From positions 62,001-126,000 of the forward strand of contig CAVVJF010000013.1 of assembly GCA_963748485.1 (NCBI GenBank): 64,000 nt of DNA, written 5' to 3'. The notes beneath the pieces were generated by a model. The model was not told the DNA's origin. It ran no database searches and worked only from the letters and a program-made list of their open reading frames with translations. Shown here one piece after another: positions 8,805 to 18,547 of the stretch. How positions within the stretch are numbered: the stretch's first letter is position 1; each line of letters opens with the position of its first letter. A program made the translations under genes and the position numbers. This DNA comes from DASRWT01 sp963748485. GTDB lineage: Bacteria; Methylomirabilota; Methylomirabilia; Rokubacteriales; CSP1-6.

Positions 8805-11540
8805 GTGGCGAACGGACAGCGTCCGCGGCCTGCGATCTGGCTCCTCCTCGCGTTCCTCGTCCTGGGAATCGTGGGCCAGGCGGTCCCTCTCTACACCGAC
8901 TGGCTCTGGTTCCATGAGGTCGGGTACCCCCAGGTCTTCACCGCCGTTCTGACCCTCCGGGGCTGGCTGGTGCTCGGCCTGGGCCTGGCGGTGTGGGTCT
9001 TCCTCTTCGCCAATCTCTGGATCGCCGCGCGCACCGCGCCGCCGGACGTGCTCTGGGAGCTCGAGGATCAGCTGGGGCTGCCCGGGCGGGCGAGCATCGA
9101 GCCGCTGGTCCGACGTTTCCTCGTGCCCGTCACCGCCGTGATCGCCTTCATCTCCGGCGCGCGTGCGAGTGGAGCGTGGGACACCCTCATCGAGTTCCTG
9201 AACGCGACCCCGTTCGGGCGGGTCGATCCCATCTTCGGACGCGATCTCGGTTTCTATTTCTTCGAGCTGCCCCTCTGGCGCCTTCTCTACGGGTGGGGCA
9301 TCGCGCTGGCCGCAGGCACGCTCGTCCTCACCGCCGCCGTCTACGTGCTCCAGCGGAGCCTGGTCCTCACCGCGCGCGGGCCCCGCCTCGCCGCCGCCGC
9401 GCGCACACACCTCCTCGCGCTGGGGGCGCTTCTCCTCGTTCTCCGCGCGATCGGCTTCTGGCTCGACCGCTTCGATCTCCTCTACTCGAGCCGCGGGGCC
9501 GTCTTCGGCGCCTCCTACGCGGACGTCAACGCCGCGCTGCCCGTGTACAACGTGCTCACCGCGCTCGCTCTGCTCTGCGCGGCGGCGTGCCTGGTCCAGA
9601 TGAGCCGGCCCGGCTGGCTCTTCCCGGTGGCGGGCCTGGTGGTGCTCGTGGTGGTGTGGGTCGGCGGCCTCGCCCTGTACCCCGCCGCCCTACAGCGCCT
9701 GCGCGTGAAGCCGAACGAGATCGTCTTCGAGCGCCCGTACATCCAGCACAACATCCGCATGACCCGGCACGCGTTCGGGCTCGACCGCGTCCAGGAGAAG
9801 GACTTCCCCGTCGAGGAGAGCCTCAACGCGTCGGCGCTCGACAAGAACGTCCTCACCATCAAGAACATCCGCCTGTGGGACCACCGGCCGCTCCTCACCA
9901 CGTACGGGCAGCTTCAGGAGATTCGCACCTACTACAAGTTCCTCGACGTGGACAACGACCGCTACACCATCAACGGCGAGTATCGCCAGGTCATGCTGTC
10001 GCCCCGGGAGCTGTCCTACCGGCATCTGCCCGGTCAGCAGCAGAACTGGATCAACGAGCACCTGACCTACACCCACGGCTACGGCCTGGTGGTGGGGCCG
10101 GTGAACCGGATCAGCCCGGAGGGGCTGCCCGAGTTCTTCGTCAAGGACATCCCTCCGGTGGCATCGGGGTTCCCCAAGATCACCCGGCCGGAGATGTACT
10201 ACGGGGAGTCGGGCAACGACTACGCCTTCGTCCGCACCCAGTCGCCCGAGCTTGACTACCCCTCGGGCGACCAGAACGTCTACAGCCAGTATGCCGGCCG
10301 GGGCGGGGTCCCGGTGGATTCGCTGCTGCGGAAGCTCGCCTTCGCGGCCCGCTTCGGCGAGTTCAAGATCCTCCTCTCCAACGACCTCACGTCGGAGAGC
10401 CGGATCATGATCTACCGGAGCATCCGCGACCGGGTGCGGCAGGCCGCGCCGTTCGTGCGCTTCGACCGGGATCCGTACCTCGTCGTCACCGAGGACGGCC
10501 GGCTGGTGTGGATGGTCGACGGCTACACGGTCAGCGACCGCTATCCGTTCGCCCAGCCGGTGCGGGGGGTGGGCAACTACATCCGGAACTCGGTGAAGGT
10601 GACGGTGGACGCCTACCACGGCTCGGTGACCTACTACATCGCCGACCCGGACGACCCCATCGCCCGGACTTACGGCAAGGCCTTCCCCGGCCTGCTGCGG
10701 CCCCTCGTGGAGATGCCGAAGGACCTGCAGGCCCACATCCGGTATCCCGAGGACCTCTTCACCTTGCAGATGCAGATGTACGCCACCTACCACATGGAGG
10801 ATCCGCAGGTCTTCTACAACAAGGAGGACCTCTGGACCATCCCGCGTCGGCCGCAGGACGGCCGGACGGCGGCGGCGACCGAGATGGAGCCCTACTACAC
10901 GGTCATGCGACTGCCCGGCGAGCCCCGGGAGGAGTTCGCGCTCCTTGGCGCCTTCAACCCGAGCCGGCGCGACAACATGATCGCCATCATGGTCGGGCGG
11001 GCGGACGCGCCGAACTACGGCAGCATCGTCGTCTACAACTTCCCCAAGCAGAAGCTCGTGTACGGCCCCCGCCAGATCGACGCGCGCATCGACCAGGACC
11101 CGGTCATCTCCCAGCAGCTCTCCCTCTGGAACCAGCAGGGCTCGCGCGTGCTCCGCGGATCGCTCCTCGCCATCCCCATCGACCAGTCGCTGATCTACGT
11201 GCAGCCCCTCTATCTGTCCGCGACCGAGCAGGGCGCGCTCCCCGAGCTGCGCCGGGTCATCGTGGCGTATGGCAACGCGATCGCCATGGAGCCCACGCTG
11301 GAGCAGGCGCTCGCCCGCGTCTTCGGGGCGCGGGTGCGCGGGGACGAGTCGCCGCGACCGGGAGCGGTCGCGGGCGCGCCGCTGCCGGCGCTGGACGCCT
11401 CGTCGCGGGCCCTGGCTCAGCGCGCCTGGGAGGCCTGGCAGAAGGGGCAGGAGGCGGTGCGCCGCGGTGACTGGGCGGCGTACGGCGTGGAGCAGAAACG
11501 CCTGGAGGAGGTCTTGCGGCAGCTGAGCGAGGGGCGGTAG
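8805..11540 (+). CDS. UPF0182 family large membrane protein
   Basis: 911-residue protein of the UPF0182/COG1615 family, function unknown. About seven hydrophobic segments occupy the first 300 residues (for example LLLAFLVLGIVGQAVPLY and FPVAGLVVLVVVWVGGLALY). A large extracytoplasmic domain with family signatures (WINEHLTYTHGYGLVVGPVN, YFVRT-like tracts) fills the rest. A short helical tail rich in Ala, Gln and Glu closes the protein. It starts at GTG 8805, 35 nt after metK, and ends at the convergent hairpin. Confidence 0.88.
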   Translation: MANGQRPRPAIWLLLAFLVLGIVGQAVPLYTDWLWFHEVGYPQVFTAVLTLRGWLVLGLGLAVWVFLFANLWIAARTAPPDVLWELEDQLGLPGRASIEPLVRRFLVPVTAVIAFISGARASGAWDTLIEFLNATPFGRVDPIFGRDLGFYFFELPLWRLLYGWGIALAAGTLVLTAAVYVLQRSLVLTARGPRLAAAARTHLLALGALLLVLRAIGFWLDRFDLLYSSRGAVFGASYADVNAALPVYNVLTALALLCAAACLVQMSRPGWLFPVAGLVVLVVVWVGGLALYPAALQRLRVKPNEIVFERPYIQHNIRMTRHAFGLDRVQEKDFPVEESLNASALDKNVLTIKNIRLWDHRPLLTTYGQLQEIRTYYKFLDVDNDRYTINGEYRQVMLSPRELSYRHLPGQQQNWINEHLTYTHGYGLVVGPVNRISPEGLPEFFVKDIPPVASGFPKITRPEMYYGESGNDYAFVRTQSPELDYPSGDQNVYSQYAGRGGVPVDSLLRKLAFAARFGEFKILLSNDLTSESRIMIYRSIRDRVRQAAPFVRFDRDPYLVVTEDGRLVWMVDGYTVSDRYPFAQPVRGVGNYIRNSVKVTVDAYHGSVTYYIADPDDPIARTYGKAFPGLLRPLVEMPKDLQAHIRYPEDLFTLQMQMYATYHMEDPQVFYNKEDLWTIPRRPQDGRTAAATEMEPYYTVMRLPGEPREEFALLGAFNPSRRDNMIAIMVGRADAPNYGSIVVYNFPKQKLVYGPRQIDARIDQDPVISQQLSLWNQQGSRVLRGSLLAIPIDQSLIYVQPLYLSATEQGALPELRRVIVAYGNAIAMEPTLEQALARVFGARVRGDESPRPGAVAGAPLPALDASSRALAQRAWEAWQKGQEAVRRGDWAAYGVEQKRLEEVLRQLSEGR

Positions 11541-11563
11541 CTCCTTCACGCGAGTAAGGTCGC

Positions 11564-11662
11564 GAGTGCAGCGGAGAGCGCAGCCGGGGGCGGGGCGCTC
11601 GCTTGCTCAGTACAGCATTCGCCGCGAACGCCCCGCCCCCGGCTGCGCTCTCCGCTGCACTC
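11564..11662. terminator. Perfect 34-bp inverted repeat between convergent genes
   Basis: Bases 11564-11597 are the exact reverse complement of 11629-11662, with a 31-nt loop that can pair further (TCGC/GCGA). The stem is about 80% GC. It lies midway between the ends of the UPF0182 gene (+) and lptFG (-), so it could stop transcription from both sides. No U-tract follows either arm, so a Rho-aided terminator or a palindromic repeat element are alternatives. Confidence 0.6.
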
Positions 11663-11738
11663 TCCCGTATTCGTGGGAGGGCTCCGCCTTCGGCGTCGCT
11701 CGCGGACGAGCGCCGTCGGAGATTCTGCGGCCTGAGGG

Positions 11739-14063
11739 TTAGGTGCGAGCCCTCAGGAAGAGGGCGGTGCCGAGGCCGGCGAAGACGATATTAGCGGTCC
11801 AGGCGGCGAGGAAGGGCGGCAGCAGGTCGGCCTTGGCGAAGGCCAGCGCCATGTAGTGGACGAGCCAGTAGCCCACCGAGATCAGGATGGCGATGGCGAT
11901 GCCCAGCGCGCGGCCGCCGCTGCGGGGCGAGATCAAGGCGAAGGGAATGGCGACCAGCGCCATGATCAGGTGGATGAGCGGGAAGGAGAGCTTGGAGTAG
12001 AGCTCGACGATGTACTTGCCGGCGCGGTGGCCGGTCTCCTGCAGCTTCACGACGTAGGCGCGCAGCTCGCGGAAGCTCATGATACTGGGCGACTTCTGCA
12101 CGTTGGTAAAGTCCTCGATGTGCTCCGGCATCCGGATGGTGAGGCGGTCGAAGGCGCGCGACTCCATCTTCGAGCCCGTCACCACCTGCCGGACGAATCC
12201 CCCCGACAGGTCCCACCCCGCGGTGGTGAAGCGCGCCTTGCGGGCGTCCAGACGGCTCACCAGCTGAAAGTTCGCGTCCACCTCGAGGACGAGAAGCCCG
12301 TCGATCGAGCGATCGACGGGGTCGAGCAGCTCCATCCGCCAGAAGCGCGTCTCGCTGGAGCGATACCAGAGCTGATTCCGCTTCTGGAGGTGGCGGGGCA
12401 GGCTCCCACGGATCTTCACCCGGTCCACCTCGTCCGCCCACGCGTTGATGACGGGGAGCGCCGTCTCCTGGAACAGGCCCGCCCCCAGGCTCAGGAGCGC
12501 CGCGAAGAGCAGTACGGGCACGCTCACTCGGTACAGACTCACCCCCGCCGCCTTCAGCGCGTCCAGCTCATGGGCGCGGGTGAGCGAGAGAAAGAGAAAC
12601 ACAGTGGCCATCAGCACGACGATGGGCAGCCCGTCGTAGAGGGCCCCGGGCAGGCGATAGACGAAGTGCAGGAGGATGTAGACCAGCGAGGGCTTGACGC
12701 GCAGGAACCGATCGAGCGTCTGCAGGAGGTCGACGACCACGAACAGCACCGCGCAGATGGCGAGACCAACGCCCAGGAACTTCACGTATTCGCGGAGCAA
12801 GTAGCGGTCGATGATGAAGGTGGACGCGCGTGCCCGCCGGAGGGGAGCCTCGGCCGCGCCCGCCCGCCGTCGCGGGAGCGGCAGCGTCGCGACGCGGGCG
12901 CGGACGCCGTCGCGGACGCGCCAGAGCCGGTGCGTCCAGCCCGTGGGCAGCCCTGCGGTCGTCGCCCACATGAGCGCCAGCCCCGCGACGAGGAACAGGA
13001 GGTTGGGCAGCCACATCGCGAAGGCGGCGGGAATGCGGCCCCGGAGGGCCGGGCCTTCCAGCGTCGTGAAGACGAGGTAGTAGGCGACGACGACGCCCAG
13101 GCTGGCGGCGAGGGCGATGCCGCGGCCGGCGGCGCCGCGATGATGGCCGCGGATGCCCAGCGGAAATCCCACCAGCACGAACACGAGCGCGGCCCCGGGC
13201 AGGGCGAAGCGCTTGTGGAACTCCACGTAGTGGGGCGCCGTGAGCTGCCCCTGGGCGGCGAGCGCGCGCGCCTCCCCCCGGAGGGTGCCGGTGGGGAGAT
13301 CCCGCTCGGGCTTGTCCTTCGCCGAGGCGCCAGTCAGGGGCGACTCCAGCGGCAGGTTCAGGTCGTAGAGGCTGAAGTCGGTGAAACGCGAACGGCGTGC
13401 GTCCGCCACGGCGGTCTCGGTGATCTGTCCATCGAGGAAGCGCAGGGTGATGCGGCCCTGCTCCTCGTCGGTGAGGAGCCGGCCCTCCCGCGCGATGACC
13501 ACGCGGGAGACCTCCGGGTTGCGCTCGTCGGACACGAGCAGGCCCTTGAGCGCCACCTGCGAGGGGCTAACCTCCTCCACGTAGATGGTGAACTGCCCGA
13601 AGGAGGCGCTGAAGATGCGCTCCTTGAGGCCGGTGGCGGCGCGTGACTGGAGGATCTTGAACAGCTGCTGGTGGAACGCGCGATTGCTCAGCGGGGCGAG
13701 CCAGAGCGTGAGGAGCGCGACGAGGACGGTGACCACCAGGCCCGCGGCGAGGAAGGGCCGCAGTAGCCGCAGGGGGCTCACCCCCGTGGCCTTGAACGCG
13801 GTCACCTCCGCGTCGGCGGCAAGGCGGCCGCCCACGATGAGGACGGCGACGAGCAGCGCCATCGGCAGTGCGAGGGCAAGGAACGAGGGCAGGGTGAAGC
13901 CGAGCAGCGCCAGCACGAGCAGGAAGGGCACGCCCTTGGTGATGACGAGGTCGGTGAGGTGATAGATCCGATCGATGACCAGAAAGAAGGTAAAGACCGC
14001 CACGCCCATGACGAACGGGGGGAGCAGCTCCCGGAGGACGTACCGGTCGATGATGCGACCCAT
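11739..14063 (-). CDS. lptFG: Fused LptF-LptG lipopolysaccharide export permease
   Basis: One 774-residue reading frame holds two complete YjgP/YjgQ permease units, which are separate LptF and LptG proteins of about 360 residues in Escherichia coli. Unit 1 (about 1-365) begins IIDRYVLRELLPPFVMG; unit 2 (about 405-774) begins IIDRYLLREYVKFLGVG. Both show the family pattern of N-terminal helices, a periplasmic beta domain and C-terminal helices. A roughly 40-residue Arg/Ala-rich linker joins them. ATG at 14063 is supported by the conserved N-terminus and a TACAAT box ending 8 nt upstream. LptB is encoded at 1807-2529. Only 24 nt separate this start from the divergent gene at 14088. Confidence 0.9.
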   Translation of the reverse strand: MGRIIDRYVLRELLPPFVMGVAVFTFFLVIDRIYHLTDLVITKGVPFLLVLALLGFTLPSFLALALPMALLVAVLIVGGRLAADAEVTAFKATGVSPLRLLRPFLAAGLVVTVLVALLTLWLAPLSNRAFHQQLFKILQSRAATGLKERIFSASFGQFTIYVEEVSPSQVALKGLLVSDERNPEVSRVVIAREGRLLTDEEQGRITLRFLDGQITETAVADARRSRFTDFSLYDLNLPLESPLTGASAKDKPERDLPTGTLRGEARALAAQGQLTAPHYVEFHKRFALPGAALVFVLVGFPLGIRGHHRGAAGRGIALAASLGVVVAYYLVFTTLEGPALRGRIPAAFAMWLPNLLFLVAGLALMWATTAGLPTGWTHRLWRVRDGVRARVATLPLPRRRAGAAEAPLRRARASTFIIDRYLLREYVKFLGVGLAICAVLFVVVDLLQTLDRFLRVKPSLVYILLHFVYRLPGALYDGLPIVVLMATVFLFLSLTRAHELDALKAAGVSLYRVSVPVLLFAALLSLGAGLFQETALPVINAWADEVDRVKIRGSLPRHLQKRNQLWYRSSETRFWRMELLDPVDRSIDGLLVLEVDANFQLVSRLDARKARFTTAGWDLSGGFVRQVVTGSKMESRAFDRLTIRMPEHIEDFTNVQKSPSIMSFRELRAYVVKLQETGHRAGKYIVELYSKLSFPLIHLIMALVAIPFALISPRSGGRALGIAIAILISVGYWLVHYMALAFAKADLLPPFLAAWTANIVFAGLGTALFLRART

Positions 14064-14071
14064 CGGACCCC

Positions 14072-14080
14072 ATTGTACGA
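14072..14080. promoter_or_regulatory. Overlapping divergent -10 elements
   Basis: On the minus strand 14077-14072 reads TACAAT, 8 nt before the lptFG start. On the plus strand 14075-14080 reads TACGAT, 7 nt before the ATG at 14088. With a normal -10 to +1 distance both mRNAs would be nearly leaderless. No convincing -35 is seen for either. Confidence 0.35.
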
Positions 14081-14087
14081 TGAGGTG

Positions 14088-15146
14088 ATGAGGGGAACGG
14101 CACGTCCGGTCGCGCGGCTGGTCGCCGCCCTCGTGCTGGTCGCGGGGCCCGCCGCCGCCGGGGACGGGCTGGAGAGCTTCCGGGCCCTCGCCGCGCGGGT
14201 CGGCCCCTCTCCCGCCGAGGACGCCGTCGCCGCCCTCTATCGCCTCGTCGACGAGGAGATCCTCGCGAGCCTCAGCGTCGGGGGGTTCTTCGCGGCGCCC
14301 GACATCATCCAGGACCGTCTGGAGGGATTCAACTCGGCGTGGGGCGGCGCGCGCTTTCGCGTGCTGCGGGTGGGCGGCGAGGGCCGGCGGGCGGTCACGG
14401 TGGCGCTGTACGGCCTCACCGGCGTCGAGGGTCCCGGCTCGGTGCGGGTGTTCACCGGCACCGGGGCGGACGCCGCGCTCGCGCGCACCATCACCCACCC
14501 GGGCGCGCCCGAGGCGTTTCCGTGGCCGGCCACACGCGGCGGCTCGCCTCAGCTCGCGCTGGCATGGGTGGGCCCGCCCGGCCCTTCCGGACGCTACCCT
14601 CTGCGCCTGGAGATCTGGCGCGTGAGCGGCGGCGGCCTCGCGCGCGTGTGGAGCACGGAGGAGGCCTTCCCCGCGGGGCTCGACGTGGTGAGCTGGCGCG
14701 TGGCCGCGGGCGAGATTGTCCTTCGCTATGAGCTGCACTACCCGGGCTGGAAGCCGGGATGCGACGGACAGGCCGAGCAGGAGGAGGTGCTCCGTCACGC
14801 GGCGGCCACGGACACCATCACGAGCGCGCGCCGCCGCACGTTCAACGCCTGGCACCGTGACCTCGCTCGCGATGTCACCCGTTTCTTTGCTGCGGTCGAG
14901 TCCGGCGACCGGCGCGCCCTTGCCGAGCTGGTCCCCGACCCGACCCTGCGCGCGCGACTGCCCGAGCGCCTGGTGCCGGAGCCGGCCTGCGACGTGGCGA
15001 ATGCCGACACCCCGAGCACCGTTGTGGTGGCCGCCACCGACGAGCGCGGCGGCGCCGGCATCTTCACGCTGCGCCCATGGTCCCTCCTGTGGAGCCGCCA
15101 GGGCACCGGCTGGCGGCTGGCCGGCGCCGCGCCCGTGCTACAATGA
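14088..15146 (+). CDS. Exported protein of unknown function
   Basis: 352-residue protein not recognised by family. A signal peptide is evident (residues about 1-24, RLVAALVLVAGPAAAGDG). The mature part starts with a helical segment, then beta-rich stretches and two cysteines around PGWKPGCDGQ, with another Cys near PACDVAN that could form a disulfide. It sits divergently from lptFG and 9 nt before valS, so it may be envelope-related, but this is only context. Confidence 0.7.
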   Translation: MRGTARPVARLVAALVLVAGPAAAGDGLESFRALAARVGPSPAEDAVAALYRLVDEEILASLSVGGFFAAPDIIQDRLEGFNSAWGGARFRVLRVGGEGRRAVTVALYGLTGVEGPGSVRVFTGTGADAALARTITHPGAPEAFPWPATRGGSPQLALAWVGPPGPSGRYPLRLEIWRVSGGGLARVWSTEEAFPAGLDVVSWRVAAGEIVLRYELHYPGWKPGCDGQAEQEEVLRHAAATDTITSARRRTFNAWHRDLARDVTRFFAAVESGDRRALAELVPDPTLRARLPERLVPEPACDVANADTPSTVVVAATDERGGAGIFTLRPWSLLWSRQGTGWRLAGAAPVLQ

Positions 15147-15155
15147 CGCGATAAT

Positions 15156-17780
15156 ATGACGGAAATCTCCGACCGCTACGATCCCACCCGCGTGGAGCCG
15201 CAGTGGTACGCCGAGTGGGAGCGGCGGGGATACTTCCGCGTGGACCCTCAGGCCACCGGCAAGCCATTCTGCATCGTCTGCCCCCCGCCGAACGTCACCG
15301 GTTTCCTCCACATGGGGCACGCGTTCAACTTCACCATCCAGGACATCCTCATCCGCTACAAGCGGATGGACGGCTACACCACGCTCTGGCAGTTCGGCAC
15401 CGATCACGCCGGCATCGCCACCCAGTACGTCGTGGAGCGGCAGCTCGTCGAGGACGGCAAGAGCAAGGAAGACCTCGGGCGCGAGGCCTTCCTGGCTCGC
15501 GTGTGGAAGTGGAAGGAAGAGTCGGGCGGCACCATCGTCAAGCAGCTCAAGCGTCTCGGCGCGTCCTGCGACTGGGACCGCGAGCGCTTCACCATGGACG
15601 CGGGGCTCTCCGCGGCGGTGCGCGAGGTCTTCGTGCGCCTCTGGGACGAGGGCCTCATCTACCGCGGCGACTACATCGTCAACTGGTGCCCGCGCTGTCA
15701 GACCGTGCTGTCCGATCTCGAGGTGGAGCGCGAGGAGCGCGACGGCGAGTTCGTCTACATCAAGTACGGGCCTCTCACTCTCGGCACCGTGCGTCCCGAG
15801 ACCAAGCTCGGCGACACCGCGGTCGCCGTGCACCCCAAGGACCGGCGCTATCGGAAGTACGTGGGCAAGACCCTCGACATCCCCTCGGTCGAGGGCAGCA
15901 TCTCGATCCAGGTCGTCGCCGATACGGCGGTGGACCCGAAGTTCGGCACCGGCGTGATCAAGGTGACGCCCGGCCACGACCCCACCGACTTCGAGATCGG
16001 CAAGCGCCACAACCTGCCCGTGCGCACCGTCATCGGCTTCGACGGGAAGATGACGGCGGTGGCAGGGAAGTACGCCGGCCTCGACCGCTTCGAGTGCCGA
16101 AAGCGCATCGTGGAGGACATGCAGGCGCTGGGGCTCATCGACCACATCGAGCCCTATCGCCACGCGGTGGGGGTCTGCTACCGGTGCAAGACGGTGGTGG
16201 AGCCGCTGGTCTCCAAGCAGTGGTACGTGCGGATCAAGCCCCTCGCCGAGCCCGCCATCCAGGCGGTGCGCTCGGGCAAGATCAAGATCATCCCGCGCGG
16301 CTGGGTCAAGACCTACTACCACTGGATGGAGCAGTTCCGCGACTGGCCGGTTTCGCGCCAGCTCTGGTGGGGACACCGCATCCCCGCGTGGCACTGCGAC
16401 AAGGACGACGAGGTCTACGTCTCCCGCACCGACCTCACCGCCTGCCCGACGTGCGGCGGGGCCCTCCGCCAGGATCCGGACGTGCTCGACACGTGGTTCT
16501 CGTCCGGGCTCTGGCCGTTCTCCACGCTCGGCTGGCCGGACACCACTCCCGAGCTCAAGACCTTTTACCCGACCTCGGTCCTCGTCACCGGCTTCGACAT
16601 CATCTTCTTCTGGGTGGCGCGGATGGCGATGTTCGGGCTCAAAGTGATGGGCGAGGTGCCCTTCCACCACGTCTACATGCACGCCCTCGTGCGTGACGCG
16701 GAAGGGCGAAAGATGTCGAAGTCGAAGGGCAACGTGGTGGATCCGCTTCAGATCATGGATCAGTTCGGCACCGACGCATTCCGCTTCACCCTGGCCGCGA
16801 TGGCCGCCCAGGGCCGCGATGTGCGGCTGTCCGAGGAGCGCATCGAGGGCAACCGGAACTTCGCCAACAAGCTCTGGAACGCGGCGCGGCTCGTGCTGTC
16901 CAACCTGGACGGCTACGACCCGAAGAGGGCCCGCAAGGGGACGCCGACCGTCGCGGACCGGTGGATCCGGAGCCGTGCCGCCGCCGCCGCGCGCGCGGTG
17001 CGCCAGGCGCTGGACACCTACCGGCTCAACGACGCGGCGTCCGCGGTGTACCAGTTCCTGTGGCACGAGCTCTGCGACTGGTATCTGGAGATCGCCAAGC
17101 GGACCCTCTACCAGAAGGACGATCTGGTCGCGCGCGCGGTCACGCAGCACACCCTGGTGGAGACGCTCGACCTCACGCTGCGGCTCCTCCATCCCTTCAT
17201 GCCGTTCATCTCCGAGGACATCTGGCAGCGCCTGCCGCGCGCGGGCGGGCCCGACTCGATCATGGTCGCCGCCTTCCCCAAGGCCTCGCGCCGGGGCCAC
17301 GACCCCGAGGCGGAGGCGTGGATGAGCGGCGTGATCGCCATCGTGAGCGCCATCCGGACCATCCGGAGCGAGAGCCGTATCGCGCCCGCAGTGGAGCTGG
17401 CCGCCGTCGTGCGGCCGGGGCCGGGCCTCGACGCGGCTGCCCTCCGGGATGCCGCCCCGCTCATGGGCGCCCTCGCGCGCGCGGCTATCACGGTGGATCC
17501 CGCCGCGGCGCGGCCCCTCCAGTCCGCGCTCGCGGTCGCGCACGGGGCCGAGGTGTACGTCCGACTGGAGGGTGTGGTGGACCTCGCGGCGGAGCGGCAG
17601 CGTCTCGCGAAGGAGATCGACAAGGCCGCCAAGGAGATCGCCTTCGTGGAGGGCAAGCTGGGGCGGCCCGACTTCGTTGAGCGCGCGCCCGCCGAGATCG
17701 TCGCCCGCGAGCGCGAGCGGCTGGGCGAGCAGCGGGCGATGCGCGAGAAGCTCGCCGCCAGCCTCGCCGCGCTCTCGTGA
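15156..17780 (+). CDS. valS: Valyl-tRNA synthetase
   Basis: Class I aminoacyl-tRNA synthetase charging tRNA-Val, with CP1 editing domain. HIGH-equivalent HMGHAF near residue 50, KMSKSKGN near 520, zinc-ribbon-like CPRCQ and CPTCGG motifs, and a C-terminal coiled coil (AAERQRLAKEIDKAAKEI). Length 874 is typical. A TACAAT box at 15139-15144 lies 11 nt before the ATG and no Shine-Dalgarno is visible, so a very short leader is possible. It overlaps birA by 4 nt. Confidence 0.97.
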   Translation: MTEISDRYDPTRVEPQWYAEWERRGYFRVDPQATGKPFCIVCPPPNVTGFLHMGHAFNFTIQDILIRYKRMDGYTTLWQFGTDHAGIATQYVVERQLVEDGKSKEDLGREAFLARVWKWKEESGGTIVKQLKRLGASCDWDRERFTMDAGLSAAVREVFVRLWDEGLIYRGDYIVNWCPRCQTVLSDLEVEREERDGEFVYIKYGPLTLGTVRPETKLGDTAVAVHPKDRRYRKYVGKTLDIPSVEGSISIQVVADTAVDPKFGTGVIKVTPGHDPTDFEIGKRHNLPVRTVIGFDGKMTAVAGKYAGLDRFECRKRIVEDMQALGLIDHIEPYRHAVGVCYRCKTVVEPLVSKQWYVRIKPLAEPAIQAVRSGKIKIIPRGWVKTYYHWMEQFRDWPVSRQLWWGHRIPAWHCDKDDEVYVSRTDLTACPTCGGALRQDPDVLDTWFSSGLWPFSTLGWPDTTPELKTFYPTSVLVTGFDIIFFWVARMAMFGLKVMGEVPFHHVYMHALVRDAEGRKMSKSKGNVVDPLQIMDQFGTDAFRFTLAAMAAQGRDVRLSEERIEGNRNFANKLWNAARLVLSNLDGYDPKRARKGTPTVADRWIRSRAAAAARAVRQALDTYRLNDAASAVYQFLWHELCDWYLEIAKRTLYQKDDLVARAVTQHTLVETLDLTLRLLHPFMPFISEDIWQRLPRAGGPDSIMVAAFPKASRRGHDPEAEAWMSGVIAIVSAIRTIRSESRIAPAVELAAVVRPGPGLDAAALRDAAPLMGALARAAITVDPAAARPLQSALAVAHGAEVYVRLEGVVDLAAERQRLAKEIDKAAKEIAFVEGKLGRPDFVERAPAEIVARERERLGEQRAMREKLAASLAALS

Positions 17781-18547
17781 GCTCTGCCGACGCCGTGAGC
17801 GGCGTGTCCCGCGTCATCGGCGGCATCCTCCACGCGCGCGACGAGGTCGAGTCCACCCAAGTCGAGCTCGCGCGCCTGGCCGCCGCGGGCGCCGCCGAAG
17901 GCACGGTGGTGACCGCCCGCCATCAGCGGGCCGGGCGCGGTCGCCTCGGGCGGGTGTGGTGGGATCGGGCAGGGGAGAGTCTCCTCCTGTCCGTCCTCCT
18001 CCGGCCCGCCGTCGCGCCCGCCCGCGCGCCCCAGATCACCCTGATGGGAGCCCTGGCGGTGGTCGACGCGGTGGCGGTGGAGACGGGGCTCGCGGCGGCG
18101 ATTCGCTGGCCTAACGACGTGACGGTGGCGGGCCGGAAAGTCTGCGGCATCCTCGCCGAGGCCGCGACCAGCGCGGACGGGCGGCTCGAGCGCGTGATCC
18201 TGGGCATCGGGCTCAACGTAAACCAGGAGGAGTTCCCGCCCGAGGTGGCGACGCGGGCGGCGTCGCTGCGCCTCCTCACCGGCCGTGTCCAGGATGGCCC
18301 GCGCCTGCTCGCGGCACTGCTGGGAGCGCTCGACGCCCGCTACCGCGAGTTCCGCGCGGGCGATGGCGCGCTCCACGCGGCGTGGCGGCGTCACTGCGTG
18401 ACACTGGGCCAGCGCATCCGCGCGGCGGATGGGGCCGAGGGCGTGGCGGAGGATCTGGACGAAAGGGGCGCGCTGCTCGTGCGCGCCGACGACGGCACGG
18501 TTTGGCGGGTCGCGGCCGGGGAGATCGCCAGTGCTCCTGCTGCTTGA
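17777..18547 (+). CDS. birA: Biotin-[acetyl-CoA-carboxylase] ligase
   Basis: Attaches biotin to BCCP via biotinyl-5'-AMP. The ligase signature GRGRLGRVWW and the conserved RWPNDV and KVCGILAE motifs are present, followed by the small C-terminal domain. There is no N-terminal helix-turn-helix, so this is the monofunctional form without repressor activity. GTG start overlaps the valS stop. accA, another acetyl-CoA carboxylase gene, is downstream at 26268. Confidence 0.92.
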   Translation: MSSADAVSGVSRVIGGILHARDEVESTQVELARLAAAGAAEGTVVTARHQRAGRGRLGRVWWDRAGESLLLSVLLRPAVAPARAPQITLMGALAVVDAVAVETGLAAAIRWPNDVTVAGRKVCGILAEAATSADGRLERVILGIGLNVNQEEFPPEVATRAASLRLLTGRVQDGPRLLAALLGALDARYREFRAGDGALHAAWRRHCVTLGQRIRAADGAEGVAEDLDERGALLVRADDGTVWRVAAGEIASAPAA

